64,000 nucleotides of DNA from Pseudomonas sp. Leaf48 (lineage in GTDB: Bacteria; Pseudomonadota; Gammaproteobacteria; Pseudomonadales; Pseudomonadaceae), in assembly GCF_001421885.1 (NCBI RefSeq), contig NZ_LMLH01000003.1, forward strand, positions 62,001 through 126,000, given 5' to 3'. Of the stretch, positions 35,853 to 43,162 are shown in pieces. Position 1 is the stretch's first letter. Every line of letters starts with the position of its first letter. Under the pieces are notes generated by a model. The model had not been told where the DNA came from. It was given only the letters and a program-made list of their open reading frames with translations, and did not search any database. The position numbers and the translations under genes were made by a program.

Positions 35853-36887
35853 TCAATCCGGCACTTCAAGTACGACCTTCTGCGGTTTCCCTGACGCCTT
35901 GGCCTTGCCCTCCTTGCCGCCGTTGCACTCCACCGACACCGTCCACCCGGACGGGGTAAAAGTGTGATCCACCGACTCCGCCAAATACTCACCATCGAGC
36001 CCACGCTTGAAGCCCTGCGCCTCGATCATGATTTCGGCAAACAGGTCAGTTCGCCCAGGCAGGTCCAGACGCACCGAGGCCGTCGAGCGGTTGAACGCGG
36101 CCAGGCGTGCCTTCGCCGCTTCATCGGCCGCCGTGCGGTCCGGATACAGATGGCGGTCGGTATGCACCGGCGGCAGGCCTTCCGGCACGTTGGGGTTGTC
36201 CAAGTGCGAAATCAGCAGTTCGCCGCTGGCCGAGTCCTGGTACTGGGTGCTGACCCCTTGATGGGCGCTGCGGTCGCTCAAACGAAACTGCCAGCGGGTC
36301 ACATCACTGCGTTGCAGGGTGATCACCGCCAAGGCCTTGCCACTGGCGCTCTGTCCGCCCTGTCGCGGCAAGACCAGCAGCTTGCCGTCGGCCACCTTGG
36401 CCGTGCAGTCGTGCTTCTTGGCCACCCGGGTGATGAAATTGAAGTCCGACTCATTGAGCTGATCCATGCGCGGCACCCGGGTATCGACCGGACACGACGG
36501 CTGCCAGCCATTGCGGGCCGCCACGTCACCGACGATCTCCGCCAGGCTGACATCCTCCCAACTGCCACTGCGGGTGGTTTTGCCGCTGCCGCGCATGTCG
36601 CTGGCCTTGCCGCTGATCACCAGCGTATCCGGTGGGCCGGAGACGGCCACTTCGTCCACGGTGTAGCGGCCCATGCGGGTCAGGTCGGCGCCGACATAAC
36701 CCAGGTAGATTTCGATACTCGCGCCACGCACGGGCAGCGACACGGCGCCGTCACGGTCATCAATGCGCAGCTCAAACGAATCCGAGGCCATGCCGGGCCG
36801 ATCGGATAGCTGTAGCGAGACCAGCCGATCATTGATCAAGGTGGTGATGTCGGCGCCGTCGGCAACGATGCGGAAAAGCGGTTGCAT
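35853..36887 (-). CDS. Phage late control protein D / tail hub (P2 gpD)
   Basis: A 344-residue P2 gpD-type protein, the baseplate hub of contractile tails (like T4 gp27). Recognised by LQLSDRPGMASDSFELRIDDRDG near the N-terminus, YLGYVGADLTRMGRYTVDEV near 65-85, and position after gpX. Last gene of the tail module. A terminator hairpin sits directly before its ribosome-binding site (CGGAG). Confidence 0.9.
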   Translation of the reverse strand: MQPLFRIVADGADITTLINDRLVSLQLSDRPGMASDSFELRIDDRDGAVSLPVRGASIEIYLGYVGADLTRMGRYTVDEVAVSGPPDTLVISGKASDMRGSGKTTRSGSWEDVSLAEIVGDVAARNGWQPSCPVDTRVPRMDQLNESDFNFITRVAKKHDCTAKVADGKLLVLPRQGGQSASGKALAVITLQRSDVTRWQFRLSDRSAHQGVSTQYQDSASGELLISHLDNPNVPEGLPPVHTDRHLYPDRTAADEAAKARLAAFNRSTASVRLDLPGRTDLFAEIMIEAQGFKRGLDGEYLAESVDHTFTPSGWTVSVECNGGKEGKAKASGKPQKVVLEVPD

Positions 36888-36904
36888 GTCGGTACTCCGA
36901 ACAA

Positions 36905-36928
36905 GAAAAAGCCCGCACTCGGCGGGCT
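36905..36928 (-). terminator. Terminator hairpin before gpD
   Basis: Minus strand AGCCCGC / GCGGGCT with a 5-nt loop then TTTTTC, ending 9 nt before the Shine-Dalgarno of gpD. First of four similar hairpin-plus-RBS units in the late operon. Confidence 0.8.
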
Positions 36929-36939
36929 GGGTAACGGGA

Positions 36940-37146
36940 TCAATCCCATAGCGAGATCTCGCTGTCAGTCTCGACCACCAGGTCCGGCAGCGTGATCAGT
37001 ACGCCGGCCCGGAACGGCTGCGGCTCATCGGCCAGGCCCTGGTTGGCGGCCAGCACCGCCTCGACGCTGCGGTTCAGGTGGCCGTAATAGTGGTGACACA
37101 GGGTGTCGAGCAGATCCCCGTCAGCTGTTCTGCAGGTCATCGCCAT
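36940..37146 (-). CDS. Phage tail protein X (P2 gpX)
   Basis: A 68-residue protein with the LysM-like gpX pattern: DGDLLDTLCHHYYG, VLAANQGL and FRAGVLITLPDL. It starts at ATG37146 inside the end of the gpU gene (26-nt overlap), as in P2. Small baseplate/tail-completion protein. Confidence 0.85.
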   Translation of the reverse strand: MAMTCRTADGDLLDTLCHHYYGHLNRSVEAVLAANQGLADEPQPFRAGVLITLPDLVVETDSEISLWD

Positions 37147-37978
37147 AACGGACAAACTCCAATGAAAAGCCCTGCTTGCGCGGGATCGCCCCGGGCAATA
37201 AGGCGCTTTGCTCTTCTTCAATATTGGTCAAACACCAGTTGCCCAACACCTCGCCATAACCGGTGGTCAGGTTCAGTGGCAGCAACTTGGCGCCGATGCT
37301 GCGCAGCGTATCCAGCTGCTTCAGCCCGCCTTTGAAGCTCGGGTAGATCGTGCCCTTGATGGTGATTTTTTCCTCACCCAGACCCACCGCCTGCTGTGCC
37401 GGGCGCCGCGTCAGGCGTTCCTGCGCGGCCCAGCGAAACGACGTCTGCCGCCGGAGTTCGTCAAACGCGGCGGTGTCCAGGTTGAAGTAATACGGACGTT
37501 CATTGGCCTTGAGCGGGTAGAGAATCAGCAGGTGCGGGAACGGCTTCACCGCGTCGGCTATCGGCGTCATGTCGCCGGCAAACCATTCCGTGGGCAGGAT
37601 GTTGCCCAACGCAGCATTGGCCTTGCCGGCCACCTTGCTGAACGCCGCGCCAAACCGGCCGATCTGTTCGGTCAGGGCGGAAAAGTGCTCATCAAACTGG
37701 GCCAGCGCGCGCTGGGTCTGGTTGTAGTAGCTGGCGACCTTGCCAATCTTGGCCTGCGCCGAGTTGATCGCATCCTGCAGACGCCGGGTCTTGTCGCTCA
37801 GGTCTTCGCTGATAAAGGGCAGACCTTCCAGCGCATCGGCCGCCCCACTGATCTCATTGAGCGCGCCATTCATGGGGCCGGTCATGGACTCCAGGTCAGT
37901 GCGCCCGGCCTCTCCGGCGTCGACCATGTACTTCAGCCCGCCTTGCAGGTGTTGCAGGTAAGTTTTTTCATCCGCCAT
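37121..37978 (-). CDS. Phage tail protein U (P2 gpU) with N-terminal extension
   Basis: A 285-residue protein. The C-terminal ~145 residues (from about HLLILYPLKANERPYYFNLD) form the gpU domain that caps tail assembly. The N-terminal ~130 residues are helical with heptad-like stretches (SDKTRRLQDAINSAQAKIGKVASYYN) and are not part of the usual gpU. It lies between tape measure and gpX, the P2 order. The extension may have come from the tape measure end. Confidence 0.8.
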   Translation of the reverse strand: MADEKTYLQHLQGGLKYMVDAGEAGRTDLESMTGPMNGALNEISGAADALEGLPFISEDLSDKTRRLQDAINSAQAKIGKVASYYNQTQRALAQFDEHFSALTEQIGRFGAAFSKVAGKANAALGNILPTEWFAGDMTPIADAVKPFPHLLILYPLKANERPYYFNLDTAAFDELRRQTSFRWAAQERLTRRPAQQAVGLGEEKITIKGTIYPSFKGGLKQLDTLRSIGAKLLPLNLTTGYGEVLGNWCLTNIEEEQSALLPGAIPRKQGFSLEFVRYGDDLQNS

Positions 37979-37987
37979 TTCACGTCC

Positions 37988-40330
37988 TCAACCCACGTGG
38001 GGTGCATCAAACAACTGCCGGGAACGTGCTTCCCGGGCGAAATCTTCAAACTGACGGCGCAGGTATGGCATCAATTCCCGGACCAACTGCGCCGGGTCCT
38101 TCACATCGCCGTGCACCTGAAACACTGGGGCCGGAGCGAAGGTGAATTGCTGATCGACCTTCGGCCATTCGGATGTCTTTGCTGCGGTGCTCGACATCAA
38201 TGCCACCGCCGTAACCGGCGCGGCGGAGGCACTGTCCATCGAGCGCACGACCGCGCCAACCTCCTGACCGGCGGGCATAGGAAAGAGTCCGAGCGGTGCT
38301 TTGGGTACGACCGGGGTGTCCGGCCCGCCAAACAACGCCTTGCCCATGGTCGCGCCCACGTCGCCGCCGCCCCACGCCCCGAGCCAGGCACCGATCATTC
38401 CGCCCACCGCGGTACCGAGCAACGGAATGACCGAACCGATAGCCGCGCCGGCCGCTGCACCCGCCAATCCACCGGCAAGCCCACCCGCCGCCTCGCCGTA
38501 GCCTTCGGCCTTTTCATCACGGGTGGTGGCGTTCTGGTAAGTGTCCAGCATCTGAACGCCGGCACCGACCACCGCCAGCGCCCCACCCACTTTCATGCCA
38601 CGGGACGGCCGACTTGCAGGGCCTTTTCTCTTTCGACCTGAATCGTGATCCAGCCCGTCGTCATCGCCGTCATTCGCGTTGGTCACGAATACCCGCTGCA
38701 CGATATTGGACCGGTCGCCGGCCGAACCGCGCGCGATGTTCACCAGCCCCCGACCGATCTTCAGTGCGGCCCAGGCCTTGCCCGCCAGCAAGGCTCCGGC
38801 ACTCAGCGCCGCCAGGCCCAGCACCACGTTAGGCGTCTCCTCGGACAAGGCGGTCAAGCCACGCGCTGCTGCACCGATACCGCTGGCCAGCGCATCCGTC
38901 GCCGGACGCAGGGCATCACCGATCGCACGCAGCGAATCGTTGAATGCCTGACCGGTTTCGGCCCAACGTTGCGACGAGCTCTCGCGACGTTCGTTCAGGT
39001 TTTTGTCGAGAATGTCCTTGCGCGGGCCGTCGGGGTTCGAAGCGCCCTTTTTCAGCTCCGCGTAGAATTTTTTGTTCTGGGTGTACGCCATCAGCGCGGT
39101 CTTGACCTGCATGTCGGCAAACAGATCGCCGGTACGCAAAGTGGCGGCCAAGGCATCGGCCATCGCTTGCGCCTTGGCCGGGTCCGTCTCCTGGTTGATC
39201 TGGGTCAGGCCCTGATCCAGCTGTTTGGCCTTTTTCGGGTCGGTCTTTTCTACATACCGGCGCGCCAGTTCAAAACTGGCTTCAAAGGTCGACAGCCCCT
39301 TGGCAATGGCGGCGTTCATCGAGCCCTGATAGTCGATCCCGGCATCGGCATAACCTTTGACCGTTTCCCCCGAACCGATTTTCGCGATCCAGTTTTTCAG
39401 GTTGTTCGCCGCCTCATCGGCGCTGCCGGCGCTCTTGATCTGCACCTGCAACATGGCGCCCAGCTGCGTCACCGCCTCCTGGCCGCTGATGCCGCTGCTG
39501 GCCATCTGCGCCAACAACTCCGGAAACCACTTGGCCATGTCGGCCGCCTCGAAGCTGCCTTGCTGGCCCAGCAGGGCAACCGACGCCAGTGCCTGTTCCA
39601 TTTTTTTTGGGTCGGTGATCTTGGCGTTGTTCTGCATTGCCAGAATCATCTTCGCCGTGTCGGTGCCCGAAGCGCCCTGCCCGACTGCAAACTTGGCAGC
39701 CACCGGGGCGTACCTCAGCGCTTCGGTCAACACCATGCCGCCACCGACCAACTGATTCACTAGGTCGGCCACTTGGGTGTTGGCCATGCCGGTGTCTTTT
39801 GAGGTCTGGACGATGTCGCGGGCGGTGTCCATTTCCTGTTGGGTGTTGGCGGTACCGGACTTGATTGCGATGTCCCGGATGATCGCCTGAAAATCCGCGC
39901 TGACCTTGGTCGGTACCGCGGCCAGTGTGGTACCGGCCACCGCCGTGCCAAATCCACTGCGCAGGCTCTCCCGCCCCTCTTCGACCTGCCCCATGCCTTT
40001 GGCTTTGAACTCGGCACTGCGCACCACCTTGCCCAGCGCCAAATACTCCTGACGTAGGCGCCCGACTTCGACACCCTGCTTGCGCAAGCTGTTGGTGTTG
40101 GTTTCCAGTTTGCGCAGCAAGGCGTCGGCATTGGCCGCCCCGCTGTCGTGGGCTTTTTTCCATTCATCGCGTAGACGCATGGTCTCGCCGATGACTTTCT
40201 GCAAACCTTTGGCGCGGGTGGTTTGCGCCTCGAGCTTTTTCATTTCGCCGCTGACATTCTTGAAGGCGGCGCCCAGGGATGAATCGACGGCGCCGCCAAT
40301 TACCAGCCCGAGCGAGAGTTTGTTCGCCAT
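37988..40330 (-). CDS. Phage tail tape measure protein
   Basis: A 780-residue P2 gpT-type tape measure. N-terminal helical section with alternating charged residues (1-120), a conserved central tape-measure domain (about 130-420), hydrophobic segments near 490-520, and Gly/Ala-rich membrane-active stretches (about 610-660, repeated GGLAGGLAGAAAG pattern). It sets tail length and enters the cell envelope at injection. It follows the E/E' chaperone genes as expected. Confidence 0.9.
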   Translation of the reverse strand: MANKLSLGLVIGGAVDSSLGAAFKNVSGEMKKLEAQTTRAKGLQKVIGETMRLRDEWKKAHDSGAANADALLRKLETNTNSLRKQGVEVGRLRQEYLALGKVVRSAEFKAKGMGQVEEGRESLRSGFGTAVAGTTLAAVPTKVSADFQAIIRDIAIKSGTANTQQEMDTARDIVQTSKDTGMANTQVADLVNQLVGGGMVLTEALRYAPVAAKFAVGQGASGTDTAKMILAMQNNAKITDPKKMEQALASVALLGQQGSFEAADMAKWFPELLAQMASSGISGQEAVTQLGAMLQVQIKSAGSADEAANNLKNWIAKIGSGETVKGYADAGIDYQGSMNAAIAKGLSTFEASFELARRYVEKTDPKKAKQLDQGLTQINQETDPAKAQAMADALAATLRTGDLFADMQVKTALMAYTQNKKFYAELKKGASNPDGPRKDILDKNLNERRESSSQRWAETGQAFNDSLRAIGDALRPATDALASGIGAAARGLTALSEETPNVVLGLAALSAGALLAGKAWAALKIGRGLVNIARGSAGDRSNIVQRVFVTNANDGDDDGLDHDSGRKRKGPASRPSRGMKVGGALAVVGAGVQMLDTYQNATTRDEKAEGYGEAAGGLAGGLAGAAAGAAIGSVIPLLGTAVGGMIGAWLGAWGGGDVGATMGKALFGGPDTPVVPKAPLGLFPMPAGQEVGAVVRSMDSASAAPVTAVALMSSTAAKTSEWPKVDQQFTFAPAPVFQVHGDVKDPAQLVRELMPYLRRQFEDFAREARSRQLFDAPHVG

Positions 40331-40360
40331 GCGGAGTACCTATATGCAACGGGGATGGGC

Positions 40361-40531
40361 TCAGTCCGTGAGCCACCAGACCATCTCGGAAAACGACAGC
40401 CCCTGAATCTCGGCCGCCGAAAAATTCAACTCGACGGCCAAGCGTTTGGCCAGGGCCTTTTGCAGCCTGGGGTTAAACCCCGTCGTCTGCTCCCAAACGA
40501 AAATAGGCGGTCTGCAGACGACGATAATCAC
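40361..40531 (-). CDS. GpE-like tail assembly extension (E')
   Basis: An open frame overlapping the end of the gpE gene, ending at 40361 just before the tape measure. Its last ~38 residues (FNPRLQKALAKRLAVELNF then SAAEIQGLSFSEMVWWLTD) form the P2 GpE-type domain. As drawn it would start at a GTG at 40531 with no clear Shine-Dalgarno (56 aa). More likely it is reached by frameshifting at the end of gpE, where GGGGTTTAAC would allow a +1 slip of Gly-tRNA just before the gpE stop. Confidence 0.6.
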   Translation of the reverse strand: MIIVVCRPPIFVWEQTTGFNPRLQKALAKRLAVELNFSAAEIQGLSFSEMVWWLTD

Positions 40532-40781
40532 GCATCAGCAGCCCCTCCAGATCCGCGCGGCCGATGCTCGCCAGGCTGCAGAACAGGACCATCTCCTGCT
40601 CTTCTTCGTTGGTACCGCCCTGCAATGTCGCGGCGCGCATCTCGCGCACCGTCGGTTCGCGCAGGGACAGTTTGTCGACCTGAATGCCGTTGGCCTGACT
40701 CGGCCGGGACAGGGCCACGGTGGCAATGCCATCGCCCAGTTGCAGCCACTTGGGCAGAACGTTGTCTTTCACATTGCTCAT
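40473..40781 (-). CDS. Phage tail assembly chaperone E
   Basis: A 102-residue protein of the P2 gpE / Mu gp41 type (VDKLSLREPTVREMRAA motif). It holds tape measure and tube proteins before assembly. The gene sits between tube and tape measure and overlaps the E' frame, the arrangement in which many tailed phages make a frameshifted E-E' fusion. Confidence 0.85.
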   Translation of the reverse strand: MSNVKDNVLPKWLQLGDGIATVALSRPSQANGIQVDKLSLREPTVREMRAATLQGGTNEEEQEMVLFCSLASIGRADLEGLLMRDYRRLQTAYFRLGADDGV

Positions 40782-40792
40782 GGTGTTGCTCC

Positions 40793-41296
40793 TTACATGC
40801 CCAGGGCAGACCGCACAGCGGCCAGTTGATCGGTGCCATCGATGACGCGGATCGAGTTGAGGGGATCGATTTCAAACATCACGCTGCCGTCGATTTCCAG
40901 CTTGTAATAGGTCACCGCGACGGCGTACTTGAACTCGCCTTTTTCACCCGGTTTCCAGTCCCCCGGATCGACTTCCTTGAGGCTGCCACGCAGGGTGGCG
41001 ACCACCGACTTGACCGAACCTTTCTGGCCCTTGAAGGCACCGCGGAACGAGGCGTTGAACCCGGTCAGGTCGGACTGGCCGAAGAACTTCAGCACCTCGC
41101 GGCGCACACCGTTGGTGAGGAAGCTGGCTTCCAACTTCTCCATACCCATGTCGAGTTCGACCGCCGCGTCCATGCCGCCAGCGCGGTACTCGTCAGTCTT
41201 GAGGGTCAACTTGGGCAGGGTCAGGCTCGGCACATCGCCTTGCAGGCTGATGCCGTCCACGAACAGGTTGGTGTTGTAGAGCACTTCCGGAATCAT
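40793..41296 (-). CDS. Phage major tail tube protein (P2 gpFII)
   Basis: A 167-residue tube protein recognised by MIPEVLYNTNLFVDGISLQG at the N-terminus and the YKLEIDGSVMFEIDPLNSI end. It forms the inner tube of the contractile tail. It follows the sheath by 12 nt. Confidence 0.92.
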   Translation of the reverse strand: MIPEVLYNTNLFVDGISLQGDVPSLTLPKLTLKTDEYRAGGMDAAVELDMGMEKLEASFLTNGVRREVLKFFGQSDLTGFNASFRGAFKGQKGSVKSVVATLRGSLKEVDPGDWKPGEKGEFKYAVAVTYYKLEIDGSVMFEIDPLNSIRVIDGTDQLAAVRSALGM

Positions 41297-41308
41297 AAAG
41301 CGGCCTCC

Positions 41309-42472
41309 TTAGGCGGCGGTGTCCAGCACTTCAGTGATCCACTGATCGGTCACCTCCACGCGAAAGTTCGGGTTTTCGGCCGGCGGTACGTCAGTGAACC
41401 GAATGTTCCAATACACCTTGCCGTCGCTGAGTTCGCTGGAGGTGTTCAACTCTTCGTCGGCATACACCTCGAAGTTGATGATCGCGCCCTGATTCTTCAG
41501 GTCGCGCATGAACGCCTGCAGGCCTTCGGTCACGTCCTTGACGTAGGTCGCGGTGATCGAACGGTCGACGGCCCACTTGTGCGCGTAAAGGATGGCGTCC
41601 ATGACGATGTCCAGCGTGCGTACGCGGGTGACGAACTTCCATTTCGGGTCGCTGGACAGCGTACGGTTGCCCCACAGGCGGTAGCCGTCATCACGGATGA
41701 TCGTGGTGATATTCGCGTTGTTGAGCAGGTTGGCCCGGCAGGACGCATCGCCGTCGAGAAACTCGATTGGCCGCGTGGTGCCGGTGATGCCGACAAACTC
41801 CTTGTTCGACGGCGAGGCCCAGAAGCCGTAGGTGGCATCGGTCCACGCAAACAAGCCGGCAGTCCAGGCCGAAGCCGGCGCGTTGACCGTGGCACTGGTC
41901 CCGGTGTCCCAGAACTGCACGCCGGGGTCGACCATGTAGGCGTGTTTGCTGCCGAAATTTTCGGCGTACTCAATGGCAGCTTCGTCGGTGGTGTTCGGCC
42001 CGTCGAGGATGGCCATGGCCCGCATCTTGTCGGCCAGTGCCACCAGCTCCGTGCCCACCGCCAGCGTCGACGAGTACCCCGGAGTCACCAACAACCGTGG
42101 CTGGGCGTTGAACTTGCTTTTGCCGTTGAGCAACGCCTGCATGCCAGTACGGCTGCCGTCGGCCCAAACGCCACCGATGATCGCGGACAACTGCTCGGCC
42201 GGGTCGTCCAGCAGCGGCACACCGACAGCGACAATCACTGCCTTCGACCGCTTGAAAATCGCTTTACAGTCCTGGGTGATGGCCGCGTCCGGCCCCCAGG
42301 CGGCCACCGCTTCGCTTTCGCGGGTGATCAGCAGCAATTCGTTGGCCGCTGCGGTTGCCGGCGGCCCCACGGTGAAGGTGTTGCACAGGCCGATGATCGA
42401 CGCGGACGGGGTGGCGATATGCCGGGCGCCGGTGTCCACCAAGGTCACGGTGACGCCGTGAAAAAAACTCAT
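41309..42472 (-). CDS. Phage tail sheath protein (P2 gpFI)
   Basis: A 387-residue contractile sheath protein (FFHGVTVTLVDTGARHIATP start; TDQWITEVLDTAA end). It starts at ATG42472 with GGAG 10 nt upstream; the frame is open 93 nt further but crosses the terminator hairpin, so that part is not coding. Direct proof that the tail is contractile. Confidence 0.92.
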   Translation of the reverse strand: MSFFHGVTVTLVDTGARHIATPSASIIGLCNTFTVGPPATAAANELLLITRESEAVAAWGPDAAITQDCKAIFKRSKAVIVAVGVPLLDDPAEQLSAIIGGVWADGSRTGMQALLNGKSKFNAQPRLLVTPGYSSTLAVGTELVALADKMRAMAILDGPNTTDEAAIEYAENFGSKHAYMVDPGVQFWDTGTSATVNAPASAWTAGLFAWTDATYGFWASPSNKEFVGITGTTRPIEFLDGDASCRANLLNNANITTIIRDDGYRLWGNRTLSSDPKWKFVTRVRTLDIVMDAILYAHKWAVDRSITATYVKDVTEGLQAFMRDLKNQGAIINFEVYADEELNTSSELSDGKVYWNIRFTDVPPAENPNFRVEVTDQWITEVLDTAA

Positions 42473-42492
42473 AGAGTGATGCTCCAGAAACG

Positions 42493-42515
42493 AAAAAGCC
42501 CCGCATAAGCGAGGC
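42493..42515 (-). terminator. Terminator hairpin before the sheath gene
   Basis: Minus strand GCCTCGC / GCGGGGC (one G-U pair), TTAT loop, then TTTTTC, followed by TCTGGAG and the sheath ATG. Confidence 0.7.
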
Positions 42516-42550
42516 CGTGGGGATGTGCGGTGACTTGCAGCATGGAAAAG

Positions 42551-42574
42551 AAAACGCCCCGGCAATGCGGGGCG
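42551..42574 (-). terminator. Terminator after the fibre-assembly gene
   Basis: Minus strand CGCCCC / GGGGCG with an 8-nt loop, then TTTTCTTTT, starting immediately at the stop of the tail fibre assembly gene. Confidence 0.8.
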
Positions 42575-43162
42575 TCAGGACGCGGTGCTGGTCAGTCCGT
42601 CCGGCTTTAACGGCCGTTTATCACTGGCTGGAAAGTCTGGCGAAAGAGGCCAGGCCCGCAGTTCATTGCGGTAGGTGCGCCAGGCGAGTTCGGTGTTCAG
42701 CGCAGCCGGATCAGCATCCAGATGCTTGTCGATCTCTCGGCCAGCCCAGTGCAGTTCATTTTCGATCCACGATCGTTCTCGACGGTTTTGCATCGCCAGA
42801 TCGAGCGCGGCATCGAGCACCCAATCGAGACCGTCCCAGAGATGGGCCGCACTCGGTCGCGGCAACGCCGTCAGTTCGGCCGGTAACTCGCCCGGCATCG
42901 AATGCGTCACTTCGGCACCATCGGTGGTGCGGAAAGCCACGCCACGATAATCAGGCACCACGCCCCACGCATTCTGTTGCCTGACGACCACCTGCTGCTC
43001 CGGGGCTTCAGGCGGCACCTCCAGCGTTGCGCCAGCCGGTAGACCGCAGCCGCGACTCACATAGATGTCGTGCTGTCCGAGGTACTCACCGGTGGTTTCA
43101 CTGAACGTGTAAACGTCAATCCAGCCACTCTCATCAAAAAAGCCATTCACTAAAGTAGTCAT
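42575..43162 (-). CDS. Tail fibre assembly chaperone-like protein
   Basis: A 195-residue protein whose C-terminal segment (AWRTYRNELRAWPLSPDFP) matches the phage tail assembly chaperone pattern. The N-terminal half (ETTGEYLGQHDIYVS) resembles fibre-assembly proteins. It starts one base inside the fibre stop (TGATG), so translation is coupled. It probably helps fold the fibre tip encoded just upstream. Confidence 0.7.
   Translation of the reverse strand: MTTLVNGFFDESGWIDVYTFSETTGEYLGQHDIYVSRGCGLPAGATLEVPPEAPEQQVVVRQQNAWGVVPDYRGVAFRTTDGAEVTHSMPGELPAELTALPRPSAAHLWDGLDWVLDAALDLAMQNRRERSWIENELHWAGREIDKHLDADPAALNTELAWRTYRNELRAWPLSPDFPASDKRPLKPDGLTSTAS

Noticed and set aside
40355..42508. A 717-codon open frame on the plus strand across tail genes
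   Set aside because: It is a shadow of the E, tube and sheath genes on the minus strand in GC-rich DNA; no start signal and no family motif.
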